Position numbers and translations under genes: made by a program
The notes under the pieces: generated by a model
Seen by the model: the letters and a program-made list of their open reading frames with translations, nothing else
What the model was told of the DNA's origin: nothing
Databases searched by the model: none
Part shown: piece by piece, positions 44,201-56,400 of the stretch
Position numbering within the stretch: position 1 is the first letter of the stretch
How the letters are laid out: the number at the start of each line of letters is the position of its first letter
DNA from: Diadema setosum
Lineage: Eukaryota; Echinodermata; Echinoidea; Diadematoida; Diadematidae
Length of the DNA stretch: 64,000 bases
Reading direction: 5' to 3'
Assembly (NCBI RefSeq): GCF_964275005.1
Contig: NW_027307662.1
Location: forward strand, 1-64,000

Positions 44201-44965
44201 ATACCACGATTTTGTCATTCAATAATATATTGTGAATATTTCATTTTCTTATTGTTTTTTTAAAGAAAAAAAAAACAAAATTTTCACCACAAGTGAGCAC
44301 CAGATCGCTGAATTTCAGGTCTGAAAATGCAAAATCTTCCTCGTGTGGGAGAGGGATACCCCCCCCCCCCCATACACACCCTTCCCCCGTTCGGTCGTTC
44401 CGCTCCCTCTCACAGATATTTCCAAAAAAAAAAAAAAAGGTCTGATTTTCCGCCGAAAGTCGTCTGACAAGCAAAAAAAAAAAAAAGCAACAAGAACAAA
44501 AAGTCTTTATGTTGTTGCTGCCACTTTTCTCCCACTTTATATTTCATGCAAAAGACTGGGGCATCCGATCCCTGTAAAGTGTGTGTGTGGGGGGGGGAGG
44601 GGGGGACAAAGCTTCTCCCCCCCCCCACCCCCACCCCCCCCCCCCCAAAAAAAAAGGCTGCGCCGGTCCGGTTATGGGCTTGTAATCGTGGTGATGGTGA
44701 CCATCCCCCCACTCCTCAGTATGGATTTACGCCGTTGGCGTGTACGTGTACAGTACACAGAGTAATTATGAATATTCATGTGGTTTGGAAAGTCCGGGGC
44801 TAAGAAATACGAGTGTAAAAAGTTCAGTTTTCTCCTTAGCCCCGGACAAGAGATAGTACGGGACTAATTGGCGAGTGTAAAAAGCTGAAAAAATTGGTAC
44901 GGGACTAACGATAGTCCTGGGTCAGAGAAAGTCCGGGGTTAAGAAACACAAGTGTAAAAAGCCCT
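41214..44965. mobile_element. 3.75-kb TIR element (TA target) with internal satellite
   Basis: Ends AGGGCTTTTTACACTTGTAA and ACACAAGTGTAAAAAGCCCT are inverted copies between TA dinucleotides (41212-41213 and 44966-44967). Subterminal text repeats the words TTAGCCCCGGAC, GTACGGGACTA and AGTGTAAA in both orientations on both sides (41240-41470 and 44790-44950). The interior is not a transposase: it holds G-rich MITE-like text (41550-41660), a ~163-bp satellite (42509-44040) and C/G homopolymers. It is probably a small element swollen by a satellite and later insertions. Confidence 0.8.
42509..44040. repeat. ~163-bp satellite with CGAGCG palindromes
   Basis: TTAATTTCCAAAGCGAAAA marks unit starts near 42509, 42671, 42838, 42993, 43156, 43319, 43495, 43634, 43799 and 43963. 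Each unit has CTACAAACGGCAGTTTTT, AAAATGTCAAAATTTTCAAG, a hairpin of GCTCGCTCGC / GCGAGCGAGC type and CATTCTCCTGATGTTGCTGC. Both strands stay open for 130-150 codons over several units, which follows from unit length and composition, not from a gene. A lone degenerate unit lies at about 41750-41830. Confidence 0.9.
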
Positions 44966-45340
44966 TACTAGTACATGATGTGTACACACAAGTGCGCACG
45001 TGCGCCCGTGCATGCTCTCATAGACATGCACACATTGTTCAATAAGTACGATGTTCTACTATGCACCCGTATACGCACATTCGAATGCACTCACAATTTG
45101 GCATTCACTCACTCCCCCCACACACTCCCGCAAATAGACAACCAGCAATATGACAGTGTGCATGTATATAACTATCTGTACATGCAGCACAACATGTGTA
45201 TAGAATTCAACAACTGTCCCCGAAGCAGTCATGATGATATGAAAAAAAAAATAAAAAATTGCAGCTTTTACTCTATGTTCTGTATAATAGTGTGGCCAGT
45301 AAAAACACTGCATTCTCCCTGAAAGTATTTCATTCCAGCT
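44966..45340. other. Non-coding stretch between elements
   Basis: Rich in ACACA, CACTC and GTACATG words, no gene. It lies directly right of the TIR element and left of the 3' end of the minus-strand LINE. Confidence 0.4.
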
Positions 45341-46616
45341 ACACTATGCCACATTAATGTAGACATAGATACGAAATCAAATCGTTACATTCTTGAGAGT
45401 TTAGAAAAGAAAATTCTTTGTAATCCCTCACATGTATCAATTCCCTTATTTGCTCGGCATTCCTCATGGCTTCATCCATTTCACCGCATAGTGCCTTCCA
45501 TCTTTCATTTATCTTCGACTGGTCTAAAAAATACCTACTATTCAAAAATCTCAAATTACCACCTACATGTAGTACACAATATGCACCAAATCTACTCATT
45601 CCTGTTATACAAGAAACAATCTGATTCTTTGTGTTTAAAGATTTTGTTATAAAATTCAAACACCTTCTATGGAACCATAAGTCAGGGCTCATCATTGCCG
45701 ATAAAAAAGGCAAGAATGCATTATGTGTCTGCCATGGAATTTTCCATACTCTTCGAACAGCAGTTCTCCAGTGTCTATATAACGCATCCAAAGAGGAGTC
45801 ATATAATGGACATAACTGAGAGCCATAAAAGCTACAGCAAATTTTTTGAAACAACACATTACGTACCTCACACTTGGCATATTCAAAATCACTCAGTAAA
45901 ATATTACACTGACGGTTAAAATCACCATTAATTTTAGACAAATCAGCATGCATAATATCATTTGTAATAATATGACCGAGATTACATATATTGTCTACAA
46001 CTTTCACATACTCTCCGTTAATTGTTATCCTTGGATCTACAACTTCTTTTCCATCACATTTGAATATAATAAGCTGACTTTTGTCGCTATTAAACAAATT
46101 GAGAAGCATATTTTTGACAGATAGTAATCATTTCCTTCAGAGCTGACACATTTGGGGATAAAATGATCAAATCATCAGCATATGAGAAAACGCCACTAAA
46201 CATTTGACCCATGTAACATCCTTCACCAAGTGCCTGCAGTTGATGCAGAAGCCCATCAATATAGAGACAGAACATACATGGAGACAATATACCACCTTGT
46301 TTAACTCCATTTGAAACCGTGAAAAAAAATCAGAATAAACTCCATTCCATCTGAGTCTGATCTTCTGATCTAAGTACATATTTAGCAACAGCTTGCAAAA
46401 CATTGGTCACACCCCTTTGCGTAACATGATTTCAAATAATCTGACAAAGTTGACTCTATCAAAGGCTTTGCTGGCATCCAACACAAGACCATAAACATTG
46501 CTCTTATCATGGAGAAAATATGAAACTGTTTCTCTAACCATACTTGTGCACATTGTCGTAGATATCCCCTCTTTAAACCCAAACTGTAGATCACTTGTGC
46601 ATAAATGATCTAGTAC

Positions 46617-46712
46617 TCTATTCAATTCAATTCAATTCAATTTTTATTTTTCACTCATGGGGTGGAACACCCTCATCAGCCAAAGGCTGGTTTTCAGAGG
46701 GGTCCACACAAT
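46617..46712 (-). mobile_element. Tiny LINE/SINE 3' tail inserted in ORF2
   Basis: On the minus strand, about 95 bp reading CTGATGAGGGTGTTCCACCC then ATGAGTGAAAAATAAAAATTG end in (AATTG)n. The ORF2 protein text (GKILELVIMN | NRVLDHLCTS) is continuous when the insert is ignored. Such a tail is the 3' end of an extremely 5'-truncated retroposon. Confidence 0.7.
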
Positions 46713-48473
46713 TCATAATAACTAATTCTAAATTTTTTCCAATTATACTACTCAAAGTTATTGCACGAAAATTACATGAGTTTCCAAGATTTGCCCACTT
46801 TCCCTTGGAATAGGGACCATTGTGTTTCTAAGCATATTTTCAGGCGTATACCCATGTCTAATCATTGCGGTAAACAACAAAGCGACATATCCAATTACAG
46901 CGTTGTTACCATAAATAGAATGATCTGACATTACTCCAGTAATATCGTCTTTCTTAGACTTATTCAGCTTTTTTATAGCATTGAACACTTCAGCTGCTGA
47001 TATACCATGATCACCATGAGTACATGAATCACGCCTGCATTTTTCATTCAGTAGACTATCTATGCTGTTTTTGAGAATAACCATTTCTCTTTCATCAAAG
47101 GAAACACTGTTATACAGATTCTCAAGTTTGTGTGCAAACATTTCAGCAATATCCTCTTTTCCCTGCTTTCCATCAACTGCATTTGGATATCTTTTCACAT
47201 TTTTAACACTGTTACATTTTTTTACCTCTTTCCACAAATTTTTTGAATTACCAGATGTAATAGCCGCAGCAATTTTATCACTTTTTATTGACTCAGCCTC
47301 TTTCAGTATTCTTTTTAGAGCTTTATGATATTCAGCCCTTGATTTCTTTCTAATCTCGAACAACTGACCCTCTTGTGGACGTCCATTCTCAACCCACATC
47401 TTATGCCAACACAATGCATTTTTAAAAAACGGATCGACATATTCATTCCAGCCAGGTATCACTTTACTCTTGACTTCTGAAATATCTTTATCAAATATTA
47501 CATTAGCTGCTGTCAAACATGCATTAATTATATTCTCATGAAAATTATCTATATCACAGTAATGATCATTACAATTCGTACCACTGCAATGAATAGCACA
47601 TTTAGGGGACATCAATCTTCTCTAACAAGCCTCTTAGTATTGATTCATACCTATTGATGTCTTCTTTTTTGGCATATTTCCAGTTACACACAACCTCCTT
47701 TTCTCCTAGGGGACCTGGAATAGATTGATTCTCAGCAGCATCAGAGACGTTCAGATCCAGTAAACATCTCACAGCCACATGATCAGAAAAATTATGTACT
47801 GTGTCAATACATTCGTATTCTTGAACAGACTCTGCTAGATTTTCAGTTGTAACGAAATGATCAATCAATGATGTAGCATTAGTCCCTTTACTTCTGTAGG
47901 TGTAATCAAACATACAACACTCATCTTGTGTGCAAACTTTAAAATTACCATGGAAAAATGTTAAAAATAATCTAGTTTGATAAGTATCTCTGGAAATATC
48001 AGTGTTAAAATCACCACCAATACAGACATAGTCAACATCGGTCCCTTCCAAACAAATCTCAATATCATTTAAAATTTCCTGGTACTGCCGTAAGTTACCG
48101 TACTGTGACCTATCATCACACAGCATGTATACATTGAATAATAACATTCTCTTCATATCTTCAAAGGTTATAATAACAGCAGCCATTCTCTTATTCTCTT
48201 ACTAATTGAATCCAATCCTACAGGTGCCACTTTCAACTTATTACTTTGTTTCCAGATTATGGCTGTTCATCCATGAGGTCTTCCCGACAACAAAATTTCT
48301 TCAATCATTTCACTAACCCCATGTTTCCCTACACCATTTACATCGTCTATTTTATCAAACCAGGGAAACTGTGATTCATACAAACCATGTTCCTGTAATA
48401 AAAGAAAATCACCACGCTTAATAATCTCCTTTAAAAAAGGAAGTTTGGAGTCATTTGCACATTGGCAATTATA

Positions 48474-49091
48474 GACCGTTTCAATTTCGATGGCCTATTC
48501 ACCTACCGCCGCTAGCGGCGCTATAACGGCCGCCATAACTGGGGGCCAACGGGGGCTCCCAGCGAGCTAGCTACCCAGCGAGTTGCATTTGCAGCTAGCA
48601 GCCCAGCGTACCCATCGCGCATAGTTAGCCGGGCGCGTCCGCATGCGCCGCCGGCGGCCGCTGGGTCGGCGACCGCCGCGCTAAAATTGTGATTGTTTTA
48701 CTCACCGTGGAAAAGTCATTCAGCGGCATTTAATGCCTTTCTTTTGGACAAATTGAGTAATTCAGACATATCGATCTAAAATTAATGAAAGCTTCAAAGG
48801 ATCAGAAAAAAAAAACATATTGTGCAGTTGGGTGCACAAAATAAAATAACAGGCAAAAAACGGAAATGGAAGCTGCACGTCAGTGTGTGAAATTCAGATA
48901 CTACTGACGCATGATGAATATAATATACACTTAAGTGAAACACAGCGGTATAAAAAATGCACAGATTTTTGAAACAAACTTTGGCCTATGCCTAATAGAT
49001 TCTCTTGATTAGGCTAAATCACTGCATATTCATATTCGTGAAATAAAGTTATTCATTTTAGAAGACAGGTTCAGATCAAAGATTTTGAGAA

Positions 49092-49132
<41 letters not shown>

Positions 49133-50446
49133 AATGCTTGGTGCAATACTTACAAAAGTTAGAATACACTTCCTGGCTACTACGGTATACTACATTGTAT
49201 ATGACAAACATTTTAAAGCCTACACTACAGCCAAATGTATGTTTCAAGATGTGTAAAAAAAAAAAAAAAATCTTATAAAGTTATATTGTAAATTTTTACT
49301 TCTTCACTAAGCGTTCAGCATTAAATTGACCATTGGGCCTGGAACTCTGAATTTGAATTAATTTTTGATAAAGTGATACTTATAGATATTAAACTGCCAT
49401 GAATGGTGGCAACGATTAACATCCGTTTCATAAGCATAATTCATATTAAGAAAGTTTGATTTGAAAATCACTTTTGTAGATTATAATTTTAGGCGTTAGC
49501 GCGATGTTAAATGCAAGATTACTTAGACCTTAAACAGTAGAATGTTTGGTTGTTGACATCAGGCGACGTAAATTAACTTCTTAAGTTTGTACGGCTTAGA
49601 AACGCCTAGATTTGCCTTCAGTTTAGTTTACTTAGTTAGACTTGCCGGAAGTTAGTGACAACCGAAAATGATATAGGATGTAGCTAACGTTAGAGGGTTC
49701 TAGGTAGAAGTCATTAGGTCTGGACGGGTCTAGATCTAGTCTGGACTGTTGCCTAGAATTCTAGACAAGATCTAAAAAACGTTATACAGACTTTACCCCA
49801 CTGGTCCGAGAAAAGGCAAAAGCCTAAAAAGGTTTAAGTTAACTGATCTTATTAGTTGCTTTGATAGCGCCATATCTACTATCTAGCTCAAAACTGATTC
49901 ATTATTTTGTATTTATATCAGTTAACTGCTCAACAGTCTAGGCTTACTATCTAGACGTCTGTCTGCGCCTAGCCATAGTTCTCCCCAGGTGTTTTTTATC
50001 CTCTTACACAAATGTGAATAGATCTAATGTTAAGGGGCTTACACGCGAGTACCTATACCCAGGTCATCGCAAAAGAAATCGAGTCTAACGTGTTACAATT
50101 CCACTCACGGATCGTACCGATATTTACCTTGAAGTTCAAGTTTTGGCTACAGCCGTATATGCCATCTACCCATTCGCTCGTAGCCGGTATAAGTTGTTTA
50201 ATTTTATTAATTAGCTAACGAAAAAAAAAAAAGTAGACGTTAGAGTTGTCACAAATCCAGATGCGTCGATCGCTGCCAGCGCCAGAGATAGCTAGCTGGC
50301 CGGCTGGCGCCGGGTGGTAAAAGCACTGGCTGCCGCTGGCACCCTTGCCACGCACGCACGGCGCTTGCCGACCCGGCCTGGTTGGCCCCCAGTAATGGCG
50401 TCGCCTTAAGAGGGCGCACTTCCATGAACAGTCACTTGAATCGGTC
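48474..50446. mobile_element. 2-kb TIR element with GC-rich ends, nested in LINE ORF2
   Basis: TATA (48470-48473 and 50447-50450) flanks ends GACCGTTTCAATTTCGATGG and, inverted, GACCGATTCAAGTGACTGTT. TA with TAGACCG ends is an equal reading. Both ends continue into GC-rich text carrying the same CTGGGGGCCAAC word in inverse orientation (48539-48550; 50384-50395) and GCCGGCGGC or GCCGGCTGGC palindromes. The interior (48700-50200) is AT-rich, with a (TA)n at 49097-49129 and TCTAGATCTAG words, and no transposase. The LINE protein reads ITY|NCQC across the site once one TATA is removed. Confidence 0.75.
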
Positions 50447-50495
50447 TATAGGTGATAAGTGACAGTTTGTGATTCACGTCCATTTTCGATGATGT

Positions 50496-51633
50496 TCACC
50501 CAGGTTTCTCTCTTGCCCTTTCTCTCCATCTCTGTACGCAGATACCATAGGGCCATATACTTTCCTCCATGACTTTGTCCTTTTCATCCACAGAAACTGA
50601 CAGCTTGTATGACTTGAAAACTGCCTCCATATTTAACTTACAAACTATTTCAGCTGTGTCAATACCTTTGCTCTTTATGTATCTCAGCATTTGATCATCA
50701 GAGGTTGTTCTCGCTACGCGTGAGATGAAAAAATCTCGCTTTGGCAGAGGTGCACCATATATGACATCTCCCTTAACGGTTCCATGAATCCTACGCTTCT
50801 GACGCTGACTGCTGTTTACCTCTCTGGACTGGTTTCCTGCTGACCGCCGCTTCGAGTACTGAACTGTGCGCCATGGCCCTGTTGCATTGTCGGTACCTCC
50901 ATCAGACTTGACGCTGGACACCTTCTCCAGTACAGGCACAGATGACAGTGTGGCCTGCACCTGCGACGAACTGGCAGTACTTGTGTTCATCTGCACGGCA
51001 GGTTTCTTGTTCGTCAATGATACTTGTACATCGGTCCCTTTCACAGAAGCTTGTCTTCCATTTCCATTCTTCTTTGCAAGCTCGGCATACGAGGGAGAAT
51101 AGTTCTTTATCACCACACTTTCCTTTTCTCCCTTTTGTAGATGCCTGATAGCCTCATCATGTGCTCTGACAGAGGCCCCCTATTGTCGTCATTCTCTCCT
51201 CCAGCTCAATCAGTCTCTGCAGGGTGGCAAAGGGATCTAATTCCTTGGGATCACACTTAGGAATTACAAACAGATTCTTGGCAACAAAATTAGTCTCTAT
51301 ACCCATCTGGTCAAGCTCAATCATTGCTCCAACAATATCATCAGCTGTCTGCTCACTCTTGTTGGCTTTACGCCTGTTCTTCAGTTTCGTTATTCTCTTT
51401 TGGTTCACATCATTCGATAGAATGTCTCTTGCTTTAACGATTTCGTCCGGGCTGAAACCTTTCGCCACACACTCGGCAATCTTTGCCCTGGTTGTGCGTT
51501 TAAGATGATTTTGAATGAAACAAAGCAGTTCATTTATAATGACTGGTTCAGAAGTATTCTGGCCTCTATCACTATCAGCATCGACAACATCAACAACATC
51601 CTCCTCACCATCTGCTGCCATAGCCATAGCCAT
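50496..51633 (-). pseudogene. LINE ORF1 protein, frameshifted
   Basis: Two minus-strand frames, 51633-51157 and 51116-50496, together cover about 370 residues with one frameshift near 51140. The first part has an acidic start and LLCFIQNHLKRTTRAKIAEC, GFSPDEIVKARDIL and TADDIVGAMIELD, features of ORF1 proteins of CR1-like LINEs that precede an RNA-binding part. The second part ends ESIWPYGICVQRWRERAREK, which matches the usual W-P-G-x-x-V-x-R close of these proteins. ORF1 binds LINE RNA and aids particle formation. I chose the start at 51633, the first ATG of the open frame; it lies in an AMAMAA-type repeat. Confidence 0.65.
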
Positions 51634-51940
51634 GTCTTACGAGTATCACAACCGCCAACATAAGTTGAAGTACGTGGGGCCAAGGGGCAAACAGTTCGTC
51701 GCACGCTACTTCAAGTCGCTACGCACTCCTATGATGTACTTACTCTCTCATGACACCTTCCCCGTTGTTTTTGTCTTTCAGTTTATTGAACTCAAACCTT
51801 GAGTAGCCAAATTTGTTGGTATGAGCAGATCAATCCTCGTAGAAAATCACGAAAAAATGTATTTTCTGTAGATTTTTGACGACCAGAATGGATACAAGCC
51901 TTCCGACGACGACGAGGGCGCTATATTAATAATGTAGTCC

Positions 51941-53013
51941 CACGAGTTATTTGAAATATAGATATCGCAAATACATAACAATGCTTCTATTTTTATTTGT
52001 TATTTTATACCATCTGAAAAAAAAAAGTTTTTCAACTTTTGATATTTCCCTTTTATTAGTAATGTTACTGTAATGTTAGTAAATTTGAATCAATATTGCT
52101 ATTAGATTAGTAGATTTAGTTTTGATTTATTTTTTTCATTTCAGATTTAACTTGCACGTAGCGTTGTGTATACATTGTAATTAAAATTGTGTAGTACCAA
52201 CCACATGCATTTATAGTGCAATGAATTACGGGGAGAATCCAAAGAAAATTCATATTGTGATTTTTGCTGAGATTTTGACTTTTTTAGGGGAAGGGGAGGG
52301 GGAGCGAGGAGAGGGGCTGCAGTCCTCCAACCTTCCAAGTTTCAGCTTTCCTTTGGTTCAGAGATAAAGCCGATCTATTGGAATAAAAATGCGACAGGGA
52401 CAGAATAAAATGTTGCTTGGCTGACACATGAAACTACGCCGGAGCCAAAGAGGATTCTTCTGATACCTTTAATCTAGTAGACAGCGAGAGCACCGTTTCT
52501 AGTAATTCTAACATTTCTTCCTTTATTCAAAGGTATGATAAAGAATATTACAGATTTTCTTATCTTATTCTATTTAAATTTCAGGTGCTGTAGTTATAAT
52601 TTTCTCCGATGGAAAATAAGGAATATATCGCGCTTTGCGATGAAACTTTCCTTCCGCACATTATTCACACACACCCACACCAAACATTTTGCTGTTGTTG
52701 TTATTGTTGTTTTGCGGGGTTTTTTTTTTATAGAATCATGAACACAAATATGAGACTTGTAGGCATAGGAAAATGAGGAGTATGACGTAACAGCCATTAA
52801 TAGTAACTGCCTAATATCAGAAGTTTTTGGGTCCGAGAGATGATTGCCCCATTCTGATTATCAGAAAAGTTGTAAAAGAAAATTCATCAAATCACAAGTG
52901 TTTTCCCATGCACTTTACCTACTCTCACCTGTACTTTGTCGAACCTTCTGTACTTTGAGAAGAAACCTTAAGCCTCGTCCTAACAAGCCACAAAATGCAG
53001 GGTAGCCTCGTGA
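51941..53013. other. Non-coding stretch including an empty-site relative of 12650-13140
   Basis: No gene is seen. 52590-52770 matches the reverse complement of 12650-13140 without MITE A and its TA/TG tracts, sharing AATATATCGCGCTTTGCGAT-like and GAATCATGAACACAAATATG-like text. The rest is AT-rich with a poly-A at 52017-52026. Confidence 0.5.
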
Positions 53014-53186
53014 TAGCCTGTAGTCTGGCGTCCAGACCCTCTGCTCGTACTATTTGGCTATTTAGGATATTGACGCCCTCAACGTCGAAAACTGTTTTTT
53101 TTTTTTTTTTTTGCCTTCGGCAGAGGCGGCGACTTCATCACCGCGGAGTCCAGTTGGCAAAGGGTCTGGGAACCAGACTAGGTAGC
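53014..53186. mobile_element. Small MITE with TAGTCTGG...CCAGACTA ends
   Basis: GTAGTCTGGCGTCCAGACCCT on the left and AGGGTCTGGGAACCAGACTA on the right are near inverted copies about 170 bp apart, with GGTAGCCTCG on both outer sides as a possible longer direct flank. A T run (53095-53111) lies inside. Superfamily not assigned. Confidence 0.65.
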
Positions 53187-53284
53187 CTCGGGTGAAGAAT
53201 CTTCCCAGTAGAGAAGAGTGTGTCTATTACGACGAAACACAGTGGACAGCGTCGCCCTTTGTATACGGAAAAAAAAACACAGTT

Positions 53285-53420
53285 TTATCACACTACGTAA
53301 CACAGTGTGCAACACAGTGTGCAACACAGTGTAGAACATGGTAATAACACCTTGTGTTTAATAAGTCTTTAATATGTGATTTTGGTTGGTGTGGTTACAC
53401 TGTGTACTACCACAGTGTAA
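53285..53420. repeat. CACAGTGTG-rich repeat left of the RTE LINE
   Basis: Three successive AACACAGTGTGC units (period 12) at about 53299-53335 and further CACTGTGT/CACAGTGT words up to 53419. The same kind of text follows the LINE at 56725-57010. Confidence 0.7.
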
Positions 53421-56400
53421 TCCTCTTGGCATCTTCCAAGCGGTCGAACAAAACAGAACAAAAAGGTCACACCTCCTTCAAAAGGTGTACATAAACTGAA
53501 GTTAGCATGTTGGAACGTCAGAACAATGTTGGACACGGACGGCCACAGACCTGAACGGCGGTCCGCCCTCATCGCTCATGAGCTCTCCAGATTTGACATA
53601 GACATAGCTGCTCTCAGCGAAGTCCGCCTTGCAGATGAAGGTAATCTCAAAGAACATGGTGCGGGCTACACACTCTACTGGTCTGGGAAACCTCGGTGTG
53701 AACGACGTCTATCAGGAGTTGGTTTTATGGTCAAGAATTCCATCGCCTCCAGGCTCGAAAACCTTCCTACAGGCCACTCTGACCGGATTATGTCCATGCG
53801 TCTCTCCCTTCGCAACGGTCAATATATCACTCTGTTCAGTGTCTATGCCCCAACCCTTCAGGCGGAACCAGCCGAAAAGGATAAGTTCTACACTGATTTG
53901 CGCATCTTCTCCCAACAAGTTAGGGAAGACGACAAGGTTATCATCCTTGGTGACTTCAACGCCCGCGTTGGAAAAGACTCAGAAACCTGGTCAGGAATCC
54001 TTGGTAAACATGGCGTCGGAAAGTGCAACGACAACGGACGCCTCCTGCTGGAGTTCTGCACAGAACAACAACTAGTCATCACAAACACCCTTTTTCAGCA
54101 GAGGGACAGTTTAAAGACTACCTGGATGCACCCCCGGTCCAAGCACTGGCATCTACTGGACTACATTCTGGTTCGCAGGAGAGACCAACGTGACGTGTTT
54201 CACACCAGAGTTATGCCCAGTGCTGAATGCCACACTGATCATCGACTTGATCGCTGCAAGTTAAACCTTCATTTCAAGCCTAAGCTGAAATACAGATGGG
54301 CCCATCAGAAGAAATTCAATGTTGCTTACCTGCAGTCAGCTGAAGTGAGATGTAATTTTCAGACGAATCTCCAAACAAGGCTTGAAGATGAAAAACAATT
54401 CAAGGACATTTCTCCTGAAGTCTTTTGGGCTAGGATGAAATCAGCCATACAACAATCCTCCAGAGATGTATTAGGACTCTCCTCCAGGAAGAACAAGGAT
54501 TGGTTTGACGAAAGCAATCAGGAAATCAAAAAGCTACTTGCTAAGAAGCGATCTGCCCACCAGGCTCATCTCACGAATCCATCCTGTCCAGTGAAAAAAA
54601 GTGCCTTCCGTCTTGCATGCAGTCACCTCCAGCGCAAACTTCGAGAGATCAAGAATGAGTGGTGGACAAACCTTGCCAAACAAACTCAACTTTGTGCCGA
54701 CACTGGCGACCTGAAGGGTTTTTATGAGGCACTGAAGAGTGTCTATGGTCCCTCACACCAAGTTCAAAGTCCTCTTCGTAGCGCAGACGGCGAAGTTCTC
54801 CTCAACGACAAGACCTCTATCCTCACCCGATGGTCAGAGCACTTTCAGTCGCTCTTCAGTGCCAACCGCATAGTACAAGAATCTGCCCTGCTCCAGATTC
54901 CCCAACAGCTCTTTAAACCTGAGCTGGATGAATTCCCTACCCTCGAGGAGACACTTAAAGCGATTGAACAAATGAAAATCGGCAAAGCAGCAGGTGTGGA
55001 TGGAATTCCCCCAGAGGTATGGAAGGCTGGTGGAAAAGCCCTACACATCAAGCTTCACGAGTTCTTCACGCTTTGCTGGAACCAAGGCCAACTACCTCAA
55101 GATCTTCGGGATGCAATTATCATCACCCTGTACAAAAACAGAGGAGAGAAATCAGAGTGCACCAACTACAGAGGAATTACGCTGCTTTCCATTGCGGGAA
55201 AAATCCTTGCTCGAATTCTTCTCAATAGACTAACGCCTAGTGTCGCAGAAAGTGTTCTCCCAGAATCTCAGTGTGGTTTTCGCGCAAACAGAGGAACTGT
55301 TGACATGGTCTTTGCCCTCAGACAGCTTCAGGAAAAGTGCAAGGAACAAAACAAGGGACTTTACATTACCTTTGTTGACCTAACCAAAGCCTTTGACACA
55401 GTGAGTAGGAAAGGACTCTGGCAAATTCTGGAGCGCCTTGGTTGTCCCCCGAAGTTCCTCAATATGATCATCCAACTGCATGAAAACCAGCAAGGCCGGG
55501 TTAGGTATAACAGTGATTTCTCCGAACCCTTCCCAATTGACAACGGTGTAAAGCAAGGTTGTGTTCTTGCACCGACCCTGTTTACAATCTTCTTCAGTAT
55601 GATGCTCAAACAAGCCATGGAAGAGTTCAATAACGAAGATGCTGTTTACATCCGGTACCGCACAGATGGCAGTCTATTTAATCTGAGACGTCTGCAAGCT
55701 CACACCAAGACGCATGAGCTACTCGTCCGTGAGCTACTCTTCGCAGATGATGCCGCTCTTGTTGCTCATTCAGAGTCTGCTCTCCAGCGCTTAACGTCCT
55801 GCTTCGCAGTTACTGCTAAAGCATTTGGCCTTGAGGTAAGCCTGAAGAAAACCGAGGTTCTTCATCAGCCGGCTCCTCGATAGGATTACCAGTCCCCCCA
55901 CATCACCATAGGGCAAACAGAACTCAAAACAGTTGATCAATTTACTTATCTCGGCAGCACCATCACATCAAACGCAAGAGTCGACAAAGAAATTGACAAC
56001 AGACTTGCTAAGGCAAGCAGTGCCTTTGGTAGACTGCACGACAGAGTCTGGAAAAACAACCACCTGAAAAAGCAGACAAAGATCAGCGTGTACAGAGCCG
56101 TTGTCTTACCAACTCTCCTGTACGGATCCGAGTCATGGGCCCTCTACCGGCATCACCTACGCCTTCTTGAGCGCTTCCACCAGCGATGTCTCCGCTTCAT
56201 CCTAAACATCCACTGGAATGACTTTGTCACCAACATCAAAGTTCTTGAGCTGGCAGAGACTACTAGCATCGAAGCCACACTGATGAAAACTCAACTGCGC
56301 TGGGCTGGTCATGTCTCGAGAATGGAAGACCATCGCCTTCCGAAGGTCATGCTGTACGGTGAGCTCTCTTCTGGACACCGAGACAGAGGTGGACCCAGGA

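Larger units (their letters stand above)
45354..50483 (-). pseudogene. LINE ORF2: endonuclease and reverse transcriptase, broken
   Basis: ORF2 starts MDVNHKLSLIT at 50483 and is cut by the 2-kb element. It resumes at 48469 with NCQCANDSKLPFLKEI. The endonuclease has LLLQEHGL (catalytic E), CIGGDFNTDIS and NFSDHVAVRC (the SDH motif). The reverse transcriptase has FRAITLSSIIGKILE, GLVLDASKAFDRV (first aspartate) and FSYADDLIILSP (YADD). The thumb and C-terminal part are at 46109-45354. Breaks seen: stops in the endonuclease near 48277 and 48190, a frameshift near 47610, a ~95-bp insert at 46617-46712, and frameshifts near 46400 and 46100. ORF2 would nick target DNA and reverse-transcribe the LINE RNA; this copy cannot. 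Confidence 0.8.
45345..51940 (-). mobile_element. Nearly full-length CR1/Jockey-group LINE, split by a 2-kb DNA element
   Basis: On the minus strand: a 5' untranslated stretch (about 51940-51634), ORF1 (51633-50496), ORF2 (from 50483, ending 45354) and a short 3' end. ORF1 ends 12 bp before the ORF2 ATG. ORF2 carries an endonuclease and a reverse transcriptase. Without the nested insert (48474-50446) and a ~95-bp insert (46617-46712) the element is about 4.5 kb, normal for this group. The coding frames carry several stops and frameshifts, so it is dead. The clade (CR1, Daphne or similar) is judged from ORF2 wording only. Confidence 0.8.
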
